Shown one piece after another: positions 1 to 7,408 of a stretch of DNA of 22,449 nt. Source of the DNA: a virus; the IMG/VR virus record IMGVR_UViG_3300033146_002111, positions 1 through 22,449 of that record; one strand, 5' to 3'. The translations under genes were made by a program, and so were the position numbers. Below the pieces are notes generated by a model that saw only the letters and a program-made list of their open reading frames with translations, had not been told where the DNA came from and did not search any database. Numbering within the stretch: the stretch's first letter is position 1; each line of letters starts with the position of its first letter.

Positions 1-189
1 GCACTAAACGTAGATAATATATTAATATCTAATTAAAATTCATTAAAAATTAAATCTTTTTTGTCCCGGTTCAGTATGTAAAAGCAAAGTAAAAGTAAAG
101 TAAAAGTAAAAAGAAGTAAAAGTAAAAGATGATAATTTATTATAGGGCACAGACAGTTACAATAAGTCAGCTTAAATAATTTAGTAAGA
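1..189. repeat. Non-coding AT-rich stretch with repeated GTAAAA units
   Basis: No open frame with a ribosome binding site is visible on either strand. Between about 78 and 129 the sequence is built from repeated GTAAA(A) units (TTTTAC on the minus strand), roughly seven copies at 5 to 10 base spacing, giving a strongly purine/pyrimidine-biased tract. Short spaced iterations of this kind occur in replication origins and protein-binding arrays, but low-complexity drift in an AT-rich genome would look the same. It lies past the sheath terminator and next to the 80-bp repeat, so it belongs to the intergenic gap after the virion module. Confidence 0.4.
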
Positions 190-269
190 TAAGTGTCTTT
201 TAGTGTACTTTGATTGTTAAATGATAAAATTATATGGTTGGACTAAGAAAGTGAAAGGAATGTACTACT
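190..269. repeat. 80-bp direct repeat, copy A
   Basis: These 80 bases match 17160-17239 in the same orientation with only three mismatches (215, 218 and 243). This copy lies between the sheath terminator (287-318) and the GTAAAA tract. It contains repeated AGTG boxes (AGTGT near 192 and 202, AGTG near 250) and ends in GTACTACT. It has no coding capacity, no terminal inverted repeats and no strong hairpin. On the plus strand, TGATAAAAT (222-230) resembles an extended -10 box, so a short plus-strand transcript ending at the hairpin 287-318 is conceivable. See the finding on packaging or recombination. Confidence 0.9.
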
Positions 270-286
270 AATGAACCAAATAAACA

Positions 287-318
287 AAATTAGTCCTTTA
301 TCTCTAAAGGACTAATTT
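287..318 (-). terminator. Rho-independent terminator after sheath 1
   Basis: The arms 287-299 and 306-318 form a perfect 13-bp stem (core ATTAGTCCTTT/AAAGGACTAAT) with a 6-base loop. On the minus strand it is followed by a T-rich run. It starts 17 bases past the stop of the sheath gene at 335 and should end the virion transcript. The plus-strand side is also T-rich, so it may work in both directions. Confidence 0.9.
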
Positions 319-334
319 CTATTGATTATTTAAT

Positions 335-2671
335 CTAAATCTCGTTAATATCTATACCCATATCCATGTTTAATAAATTCACCTTTATATATCGTATAGT
401 GCGTGTAGGTTGTATAATAACATCTAACACAAAAGTATTTGAGTTAATCATTTCAGGTGTATTGTTAGAGCTATCACATATTAGCTTATATGCATATAAA
501 CCTCTATTTGATTTAATAAATTCAAAAACATCTGTAATTCTTTTTAACGTCTTTTTTCTTTGTACATCGTCATTGAACTCAAACCAATTTCCTTTTAATG
601 TAGCTCTTAGGAAATGTTTAAGTGCAATTATCATACGTCTAATATTTGCCTCTGCAGTAATTAAATCCTCTTGTGTATTAGTTAAAAATTCAAAGAAATA
701 ATCTTTATTAAGATCATAGTCACTAATTACATAATTCAAACCATTATTACTTAACCTATTTTGATTGGTTGAACTTGGGCTAAATAATAATCTTTTAAAA
801 TTACTATATGTTCCTCTATTAATTCCTGCGTAAGCCATCCACGGAAAACTTTTTCTATCCATTTCAGCTAGACCTCCAGTAATGTCTCCAACGTTTGGAA
901 TCCATCTAAATTTATCATTATATTTATCGTACATTTGTTTCATTTGTGGTGAGACATAACTCCAGTCATTGAACTCTGTAACTCCACCCATTGACTGATC
1001 CTCTCTTTCATTACCTAAAATATCAATTGCTTTATCTACCATTACATTTTCATCTTTTCCAATAAAATCATCTGCAGACCATAAACCAGTTACAGCAAAA
1101 CTAAAACCTGATTCCTTTGCAATTTTCAAAGGAGTATCCAAATAGCCTGCTCTACGTCTATTATCAAATCCTAATAAAAGTTCTGGTTGGAATAAGCCTT
1201 CTTTACCAAAAATATTCATTGCATTAATTAAAGATTCTGAGTTTAGTCTAATTAAATTAGAATTTAAGGAATCTTCGTCTTCACCTCTTACAGTTATTAC
1301 CTCATCGTATAAGTGATCAGCATTACCTATTAAATTCAATTGGTGAACTGAATATAAAATAGTAGAAAGTAAATAATCTGATGTATTAGTCGCCTCAGTT
1401 ATATCTTCTTTCAATTTACAATAAATTAAATTTGATTCTTTATTAATAACAGATTGCATATTATTTGATAAACCGGTAGAACTTTTTGAATTGAATAAGT
1501 AGCTTCCGATATGTTGTTCAACTAAATTATATAAACCTCCTGTTTTCTTAAATACCAAAACAGCAAATTCGTAATTATCAAAATCTGGTTTTTTGGTCAG
1601 CACGTCAGAATAAGTTTTTGGTTTTTTAGTATTATCATATAAATTAGATGTTAGATATATTTTAGTAATATGTGAATAATACATACTATCTTCATCTTTT
1701 ACTAATTCAAATTTGTTAGGTTGAATAGAAATCTCTAATATTGGACTTCCTGTTAGGTTAAAAATATGGGAGTCCACTACAATCGTTCCAATTTCTGTTA
1801 GAGTATCCACCTCAAATTTTTTGAATTTTTTTTCTGTTGCATCATAAAATTCTTTACTTATTATGCCTGTCCTAGTTGCATCTGCTATACCTAAATCGAC
1901 ATACGTAAAATTGTTTTCTAATTTATTTGCGGTTGCTAATACAAAATGTCCAGGTTCAATATCTACCTCTGTTCCAGTAGAAACATCTTTTAATTTGGTG
2001 GATAATTCAGTATCAGTTGAATTGTCTGCCTCTAATTCAGTATACAAGAAAAATCTATCACCGTGTTTATAATTTTCTATATTAGGTAATATATCTTTAG
2101 TAGTATCATTATATGCACAGAATATATCGCCTGATGAATTTAATAATCTTACAAATTCATTTTCTACTACATCATCTGATATATAAGATGTTAAGTCTGT
2201 TTCCTTTGATATAATCTGAATTGAAACATCATTATTATTTGTTATATCTCTGTTAAAAATCTTTATTACGTCTGTACCAATATCCATATTAAACTCTAAA
2301 GTTTTTTCAGCTTCAGATTCATTATACATATTTGCAGTTTGATCTTTAACCGAAAGAGTAGTCCCGTCCAAAACAGCTGGCGATAAACTTATTGTTGGAT
2401 TACCCCATACTGGCATCATCGGTCTTACGATATATAATGCGCTATCTTTTCTAAGGTGATCTGCACATTGAAACCATTGTTTAGCGTTCGCATCAGTTGG
2501 TTTACCAAATATTTTTATTAGTTCGTTTTCATCTGTTACTAAAGTAGGTTCCAACATTGGACCTTTAGTTGCAGGTAATATAGTACCAGTTCTAGTACTC
2601 TGTAATTTTCCTTTTTTAGGAAGCCTGACCTCTTTTTCAGTAAAAGTCATATTAGGTGAGTTTTTACCCAT
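335..2671 (-). CDS. Tail sheath protein (gp18-like), copy 1
   Basis: Major subunit of the contractile tail sheath, which polymerises around the tail tube and contracts on infection. The 778-residue product is longer than T4 gp18 (659). The N-terminal region (about 1-90) has the usual sheath pattern of a short beta segment, a Phe-Gly-x-Pro turn (IFGKP, near 55) and a Trp a few residues later. The best signature is near residues 588-615: FRWIPNVGDITGGLAEMDR followed by a Pro-Trp and an AGINRG segment, the sheath core domain. The C terminus (RYIKVNLLN) resembles the closing beta-strand by which sheath subunits interlock. The middle (about 120-450) is variable and probably forms surface domains. 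AGAGGT precedes the ATG. It is the last gene of the virion module and has its own late-type promoter and a terminator on each side, so it is probably expressed strongly alone. Confidence 0.88.
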   Translation of the reverse strand: MGKNSPNMTFTEKEVRLPKKGKLQSTRTGTILPATKGPMLEPTLVTDENELIKIFGKPTDANAKQWFQCADHLRKDSALYIVRPMMPVWGNPTISLSPAVLDGTTLSVKDQTANMYNESEAEKTLEFNMDIGTDVIKIFNRDITNNNDVSIQIISKETDLTSYISDDVVENEFVRLLNSSGDIFCAYNDTTKDILPNIENYKHGDRFFLYTELEADNSTDTELSTKLKDVSTGTEVDIEPGHFVLATANKLENNFTYVDLGIADATRTGIISKEFYDATEKKFKKFEVDTLTEIGTIVVDSHIFNLTGSPILEISIQPNKFELVKDEDSMYYSHITKIYLTSNLYDNTKKPKTYSDVLTKKPDFDNYEFAVLVFKKTGGLYNLVEQHIGSYLFNSKSSTGLSNNMQSVINKESNLIYCKLKEDITEATNTSDYLLSTILYSVHQLNLIGNADHLYDEVITVRGEDEDSLNSNLIRLNSESLINAMNIFGKEGLFQPELLLGFDNRRRAGYLDTPLKIAKESGFSFAVTGLWSADDFIGKDENVMVDKAIDILGNEREDQSMGGVTEFNDWSYVSPQMKQMYDKYNDKFRWIPNVGDITGGLAEMDRKSFPWMAYAGINRGTYSNFKRLLFSPSSTNQNRLSNNGLNYVISDYDLNKDYFFEFLTNTQEDLITAEANIRRMIIALKHFLRATLKGNWFEFNDDVQRKKTLKRITDVFEFIKSNRGLYAYKLICDSSNNTPEMINSNTFVLDVIIQPTRTIRYIKVNLLNMDMGIDINEI

Positions 2672-2720
2672 TTTAATACCTCTATTTTTAATTAATTTAC
2701 AATACGATTATTGATTTTCT

Positions 2721-2737
2721 TCTTTTATTTATTTATA
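2721..2737 (-). promoter_or_regulatory. Late-type promoter before sheath 1
   Basis: The minus strand reads TATAAATAAATAAAAGA here, with an exact TATAAATA (2730-2737), the T4 late promoter consensus. It lies about 50 bases upstream of the sheath ATG and just past the terminator of the preceding gene. The ATAAATAAAAGA part recurs before two other virion genes (4669 and 7331). Confidence 0.7.
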
Positions 2738-2745
2738 TAAACGAC

Positions 2746-2772
2746 AAAAGGAACAAATAATATGTTCCTTTT
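2746..2772 (-). terminator. Rho-independent terminator after the winged-helix gene
   Basis: Arms AAAAGGAACA (2746-2755) and TGTTCCTTTT (2763-2772) form a perfect 10-bp stem with a 7-base loop. It lies between the stop at 2796 and the late promoter of sheath 1, separating the two transcripts. Confidence 0.85.
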
Positions 2773-2795
2773 GATTAAAAATATTTTATATAATT

Positions 2796-3146
2796 TTATT
2801 TTATTGCGCCTAAACCTTTATCAGTTATAAAATATCCTTGTCTGTCTTTAGAAATAATATAATTATTATATACTAATTTAGAATAATAACTTCCGAAACT
2901 AGTAGGTTTCATACCATTTGCAATATTGACTATTTTTTTATTAGCTAGTTCGCCTGCATCATTTAATAATGAAATAGTTTTTAAAATTAAAACATATTTA
3001 TTACCTTTTTTCATTTTAGATAAATCTAAAGCATTTGCTGCATCTCTACGTTCTTCTTGTCCTTTATATGTATATTCACCATATTTAAAACCTTCATTTA
3101 ATACTTCATTCACTATTTCCTTAATCATTTCTTTAGATATGGTCAT
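2796..3146 (-). CDS. Small winged-helix protein, possibly an internal head protein
   Basis: 116 residues with two parts. The first 19 residues form an amphipathic helix ending in VLNEG. The segment from about 50 to 116 reads as a winged helix-turn-helix: helix LILKTISLLND, a second helix (KKIVNIANG), a recognition-type helix (FGSYYSKLVYNNYI), then a wing with GYFITDKG. Such a fold suggests DNA or RNA binding, but no known regulator is recognised. L-N-E followed by Gly fits the T4 prohead protease gp21 cleavage rule (Leu/Ile-x-Glu, then a small residue). The N terminus could therefore be a capsid-targeting tag like those of T4 internal proteins; this is inference. AAGGA precedes the ATG. The gene sits among virion genes and has its own terminator. 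Confidence 0.6.
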   Translation of the reverse strand: MTISKEMIKEIVNEVLNEGFKYGEYTYKGQEERRDAANALDLSKMKKGNKYVLILKTISLLNDAGELANKKIVNIANGMKPTSFGSYYSKLVYNNYIISKDRQGYFITDKGLGAIK

Positions 3147-3172
3147 TTTAATTCCTTGTTTTATTGTTATTT

Positions 3173-4669
3173 TTAAATTACTAAATTAAAAGTCAATGTA
3201 CCTTCAATTTTATTAATTGTGTTTGTTAAATATATTAATCTTTTATCCTCACTTGATACATTATGAAAAATTGCAAGTTGTCTAAAAGTATCATCTATTT
3301 TAACCATATTATCAGCTGCTACACAATAATGTAAACCCTCGGATGCATAATATAATCTACCTGGTATTCCATCAACAACATCTGCAATATACGCAACCTT
3401 TAACATTGTTAATTGAAAAGATAATAACATTTTATTAAATCCATATTTCTTTGCTCGCTCAGTATCTGAGGTTACCCAGTAATCAATTGTATTTGTAGGC
3501 TCGTTTGGGTCCATTATTGTTGCTGTAAAATAACCTGGTATCATATCATACCTAGTATCATCGACCGATTTTAATTTTGCATATGCAAAATATCCATATT
3601 GGTCAATTGGAATATCCGCACCTATAGTAATATCTTCTATTAAATTAGTATCATCTGCATTATCAATAAGTGCAATTTCTAAATCTGATAAAAATAAACT
3701 TTTATCTATTTTTCCATCTGACATATAATCAAATTCTAATAAAGCAGGTTTAATTGTTTCATCTATATTAAGGTTATTATCAAATCTATCATCGTCAAAA
3801 ATCATAAAAGAATCTAAATTAATTTCCTGTGAAATTCCTATACTTCTAAATTCACCAGATTGAATAGGATATTGTAAGGTAATAATATTTTCACCATCTG
3901 TTTTTGGAAATTCTAAAATACTTAAATTATTAATAATTATATGTCCGTTTGCATCTACTAATTCAAAACGTTCTGTCATTGGATTAAATGTAGGGTTATT
4001 TTTTATAAATTCTATACCTAAAGAAATACCTTCACTTATCAATTTCTGAGCGCCATCTAAATGACTTGAATTTTTGATTAAATACATATTTTGATTTATT
4101 AAATTAAGAAATCCTGTTAAATTTGGTTGAGGTATTAATGATTGACTAATTAAACTAACAACCTGATCTTTATGATTATAATATTGCTCTTCTTGGTTAG
4201 ATGTTTTTTTAACTTTATACGAATTAAATGAAGTAGCATCATCTAAATGATAAACATTCAATATAATTTCACCAGCATCTAAATATTCATTTAATTTTTG
4301 TTTAAATTTAATGTTAGAATCTTCAATCGTTGAATTATTAATTAATATATAGTCATCATTTATACAATTTAACCTATCCTCGTCCGCGCCTGATAATGTT
4401 TTAGATTGTTTTCTAATTTCATAAGATTCGGTTGCATCTTCCGGGTTCTCTTTAAAACACACTCTATAATCGTCTGTGCTCTCGCTAATATTAGTAATAT
4501 CGCTTTGTATTTGTTCGCCTAAAGCTATTAAACATGAACTACCCCATTCTTGGTCATTACGAGATAATACACCAAAACTTAATTTATCTTTTATCGAATC
4601 TATATAATTTATGTTATTTATCGTATCTATTCTAAAACCGTTAACACGTTCTTTGATTAAATAATCCAT
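3173..4669 (-). CDS. Putative virion structural protein, 498 aa
   Basis: I do not recognise a family. The 498-residue product is acidic, has no membrane segment or signal peptide, and is rich in beta-prone segments. It lies between the gp5-type OB protein and the winged-helix gene, downstream of sheath 2, and its own late-type motif sits about 13 bases before the ATG. That context suggests a tail, baseplate or other virion component. The C-terminal half (about 350-498) has the most regular pattern, with many Tyr-Ala-Asp strands and a closing LTFNLVI strand. The start follows AGGGA. No catalytic motif is visible. Confidence 0.6.
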   Translation of the reverse strand: MDYLIKERVNGFRIDTINNINYIDSIKDKLSFGVLSRNDQEWGSSCLIALGEQIQSDITNISESTDDYRVCFKENPEDATESYEIRKQSKTLSGADEDRLNCINDDYILINNSTIEDSNIKFKQKLNEYLDAGEIILNVYHLDDATSFNSYKVKKTSNQEEQYYNHKDQVVSLISQSLIPQPNLTGFLNLINQNMYLIKNSSHLDGAQKLISEGISLGIEFIKNNPTFNPMTERFELVDANGHIIINNLSILEFPKTDGENIITLQYPIQSGEFRSIGISQEINLDSFMIFDDDRFDNNLNIDETIKPALLEFDYMSDGKIDKSLFLSDLEIALIDNADDTNLIEDITIGADIPIDQYGYFAYAKLKSVDDTRYDMIPGYFTATIMDPNEPTNTIDYWVTSDTERAKKYGFNKMLLSFQLTMLKVAYIADVVDGIPGRLYYASEGLHYCVAADNMVKIDDTFRQLAIFHNVSSEDKRLIYLTNTINKIEGTLTFNLVI

Positions 4670-4681
4670 ACATTTCCCTGT

Positions 4682-4695
4682 TTTCTTTTATTTAT
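4682..4695 (-). promoter_or_regulatory. Late-type promoter before the 498-aa gene
   Basis: The minus strand reads ATAAATAAAAGAAA, the same motif found before both sheath genes. It ends 12 bases before the ATG at 4669, leaving room only for the AGGGA ribosome binding site. It overlaps the last codons of the OB-fold gene. Confidence 0.55.
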
Positions 4696-5000
4696 CTGTT
4701 AAAGTTATTCTTTAACACTATTCCTAACCAAATACCTTTATTAATATCTAATTTTTCTGGCAAAATTCCTGAGTTAAAAAACATCATATATACTTCATCG
4801 CCTACTTGAGGTATATCTCCAGTTCTATATATACTAGGTGAACAATGTTCAAGCCAAATACCATATTTTTTATCTGAAAAATTATCACTTATATCATGCA
4901 CACCTAATACTCTGACAAATAATCGTTCCCTACCATATTCATCTATATTGTTTAAAACATACGCTTTATGAATACCGTTTAAATCAACATCTGAACTCAT
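4692..5000 (-). CDS. gp5/VgrG-type OB-fold protein, stand-alone
   Basis: 102 residues matching the N-terminal OB domain of contractile-tail spike proteins (T4 gp5, VgrG). After a short lead, a strand carries the partner-contact pattern (YGRERLFVRVLGVHD, about 23-37). An IWLEHCSP strand, GDIPQVGDEVYMMFF (about 61-75, the typical Pro-x-x-Gly-Asp-x-Val turn) and a closing IWLGIVL strand follow. T4 gp5 continues with a lysozyme and a beta-helix needle; neither is fused here, so the spike may be split over several genes. The gene starts 3 bases after sheath 2 ends and is probably translationally coupled to it. The role in the baseplate hub is inferred from fold and position. Confidence 0.65.
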   Translation of the reverse strand: MSSDVDLNGIHKAYVLNNIDEYGRERLFVRVLGVHDISDNFSDKKYGIWLEHCSPSIYRTGDIPQVGDEVYMMFFNSGILPEKLDINKGIWLGIVLKNNFNR

Positions 5001-5003
5001 AAT

Positions 5004-7331
5004 TTATTCACCATTTATTTCTATTGAATTTGTATTGATGTTAACTACAATGTTTCTTATAACACCCTGTACAATAATTATTATATTAACTGAAATAGTA
5101 TCTATACCAGTTCTAATTATTTCTATTTTCCTGTCACTAATATATTCATCTGATAATAATGGAGCTAAAATATCCTCGCAATCATTTTTAATATTAGTAA
5201 TTAAAAAATCACTATTTAATTCAAAAATATTTTTTCTTAATTTAAAAAATAATTCTTTTTTAATATAATTTAAAACTCTGCGAATATAAAATTTATCTGA
5301 ATAATCACCAATTCCTGCAGAGGTCATTACATCGAACAAATAATAATTGTTATTTTCTTCATTATATTTAATATTATTAATAGAATTATAAACTTGTTCT
5401 CTTAATTCATCATTATTATATTCAATTAAAAGTTTCTCGCAATTTAATATAGGTGGTGTTTTATATCCAGCAGGTGATTTACATCTTGAAATTTTATCTA
5501 TTTCTGTTAATATTCCGATTATATCGCCACTTAAAGGCAGCCATCTATATTTAGTGGCATAATTATCCTTTTGTAGTTTCATATTGTTATATAATATATT
5601 ATAACTTGATTGTTTATTAAAATATCTAGTTATACTTGATTTACCAAAATTTTCTATTAAATCCCTATGAGTATTCATTCCACTATCAAACGGTGTAATA
5701 ATACAACTTGAGTTCTTCATCATATCCGATAAAGTCGGCATTAAATTTAAGGATAAATATGAGTTACCGGAGGAAAATGTTTTTATTAATTCTATTGGCA
5801 TTAAATAATAATATGAAGAAATTGAGTTATTTAATAATTCTTTTGATAAATCATAAAATAAATCATAATCATTATAATGTGTATAGTCAGGTAGAGTACT
5901 TTCATTATCTGTAAATATTAAATCTAAAATACTATTATCATTTGTACTATATTCCATCATATTTATTGGTTCATTAATATTATCGGTAGTAAAATCATAA
6001 TTAAATTTGAAATAAACCAACGAAGAATTATTATTAACTATTTCTTCTGCAAAATTATTACTTTTATTTTCATATTTTTTATTTAAAATATATTTTTCTT
6101 TTATACTAAATTCATTGTTTACTCTTTTATAAATGAATAAAATAAATTTATTTTCAAAATCAATGTCTTCGTTTAGGATATTAAAATATGTATTTACTAT
6201 TCCTGTGTATGGGTTCTGCACCGCATCGTCGAATACTTTTCTGTATATATCATTTTTATATATCAATTTATATTCTGATTGTTTAGTATATTCAAACGCA
6301 TTGCTTGATATACTATATTTTTTTATAGAGTTTGTCTCGAAAAAATAATACTCCTCTGCATCTTGTGGTCCGTTAGTAGATAATGTAGTAGGATATAAAA
6401 AATTTATGTTTCCGTATTCACTTGAATAAATTACTAAATTATCTTTTAAGGTTATGGTAGTAAAACCACCAGATAGAACAACTGGTTCACTTGATAATAA
6501 ATTATATTTACCTTTAATTAATTTATTCCCACTTAGAATAATTTCCGAGCCAGCTCCAATATTATATTCACCAGGTATAATAATTTCAGTATGAGGTTCA
6601 CCATTAACCAATTTTGTTCTGATGGATGTTATTTTTTCCTTTTCAAAGTCAACAATTTGAATTTTGTATGCAGCTGAGGTGTTTTCAAATAATAAATTGC
6701 TTTTAGGTACAATCTTTTCGTTTTCTATTCTTGTATGTATAGCTTCTAGTTCCTCTGTATTACCTGTTGTCTCTGTATATAAAATATGTTCAATAATTAC
6801 ATTATCAACTTTTTCATTTGTAATAGGTAATTTATAATTCGTTTCATCTGAACATATAGAAAAAGCAACATCAGTTTCTTTTGTTACAAATTTATTAAAA
6901 ATTTTAAATTTTGTGTTTGAATCTAATCCTGTTTCAGAGGTTGCATCACCTAATGTCAATAAAGCCTTATCGTAATTATATAAACCGCTTGCAGAGGTTT
7001 GGTCTAGGCTTCCACTAGATAACTTATACCCATAATTTTTGGTTGCAAGATTGGCGGTTTCGGTTCTAGTATCTAAAACTCTAATCAAATCTATTGGTTC
7101 ACTATGATTATATTGAAAATAATTATAAATATTAAACCAATTTTTATAATTATTTTCATCTGGTTCGCCAAAAATATCCTTAAAATGGTCTTCATTATAT
7201 ATTGTTATTCTTTTATTCGCCCACCCTGTTTTAGCAGTTAACATTCCAAAAACACTAGCTTGTTTTTTAAGTTTTTTAGTTATTTCAGATGTAGTTTCAT
7301 AGGTTTTAATTCCAGGTAGATCAGTATACAT
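5004..7331 (-). CDS. Tail sheath protein paralogue, copy 2
   Basis: 775 residues, nearly the length of the other sheath (778) but clearly diverged. Shared landmarks are the N-terminal IFGEP turn with a Trp nine residues on (about 52-66), and the core signature YRWLPLSGDIIGILTEIDK near 594-612, matching the FRWIPNVGDITG segment of copy 1 at almost the same position. The C-terminal segment GVIRNIVVNINTN corresponds to the closing strand. The Gly-rich AGINRG segment of copy 1 is replaced here by SPAGYKTPP. It is the first gene of the virion module, with a late-type motif upstream and AAGGA before the ATG, and it is followed at once by the OB-fold gene. It may build a distinct part of the sheath (for example a baseplate-proximal ring) or be an alternative sheath. 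Confidence 0.8.
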   Translation of the reverse strand: MYTDLPGIKTYETTSEITKKLKKQASVFGMLTAKTGWANKRITIYNEDHFKDIFGEPDENNYKNWFNIYNYFQYNHSEPIDLIRVLDTRTETANLATKNYGYKLSSGSLDQTSASGLYNYDKALLTLGDATSETGLDSNTKFKIFNKFVTKETDVAFSICSDETNYKLPITNEKVDNVIIEHILYTETTGNTEELEAIHTRIENEKIVPKSNLLFENTSAAYKIQIVDFEKEKITSIRTKLVNGEPHTEIIIPGEYNIGAGSEIILSGNKLIKGKYNLLSSEPVVLSGGFTTITLKDNLVIYSSEYGNINFLYPTTLSTNGPQDAEEYYFFETNSIKKYSISSNAFEYTKQSEYKLIYKNDIYRKVFDDAVQNPYTGIVNTYFNILNEDIDFENKFILFIYKRVNNEFSIKEKYILNKKYENKSNNFAEEIVNNNSSLVYFKFNYDFTTDNINEPINMMEYSTNDNSILDLIFTDNESTLPDYTHYNDYDLFYDLSKELLNNSISSYYYLMPIELIKTFSSGNSYLSLNLMPTLSDMMKNSSCIITPFDSGMNTHRDLIENFGKSSITRYFNKQSSYNILYNNMKLQKDNYATKYRWLPLSGDIIGILTEIDKISRCKSPAGYKTPPILNCEKLLIEYNNDELREQVYNSINNIKYNEENNNYYLFDVMTSAGIGDYSDKFYIRRVLNYIKKELFFKLRKNIFELNSDFLITNIKNDCEDILAPLLSDEYISDRKIEIIRTGIDTISVNIIIIVQGVIRNIVVNINTNSIEINGE

Positions 7332-7350
7332 AATTTTTATCCTTAATGAT

Positions 7351-7364
7351 TTTCTTTTATTTAT
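7351..7364 (-). promoter_or_regulatory. Late-type promoter before sheath 2
   Basis: The minus strand reads ATAAATAAAAGAAA preceded by a run of A. The motif is the same as before the other sheath and the 498-aa gene. It sits 20 bases upstream of the ATG, just past the terminator of the glycan operon, and should start the virion transcript. Confidence 0.6.
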
Positions 7365-7374
7365 TTTTAAAATA

Positions 7375-7405
7375 AAAAAGGAACCCTTTAATAGAGTTCC
7401 TTTTT
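7375..7405 (-). terminator. Rho-independent terminator of the glycan operon
   Basis: Arms AAAAAGGAAC (7375-7384) and GTTCCTTTTT (7396-7405) form a 10-bp stem with an 11-base loop, followed by a T run on the minus strand. It starts 4 bases after the stop at 7409 and separates the long glycan operon from the virion module. Confidence 0.88.
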
Positions 7406-7408
7406 GAT

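Noticed and set aside
60-190. A tRNA gene near GGTTCAG (69-75)
   Set aside because: No acceptor stem, D-arm or anticodon arm can be drawn around it on either strand.
366-701. Open frames of 65-112 codons on the plus strand (for example here, 1863-2072, 2926-3189, 5035-5268, 15836-16174 and 18805-19026)
   Set aside because: All lie opposite well-supported minus-strand genes, have no ribosome binding site, and are rich in Ser, Phe, Leu and Ile as expected from antisense reading of AT-rich coding DNA.
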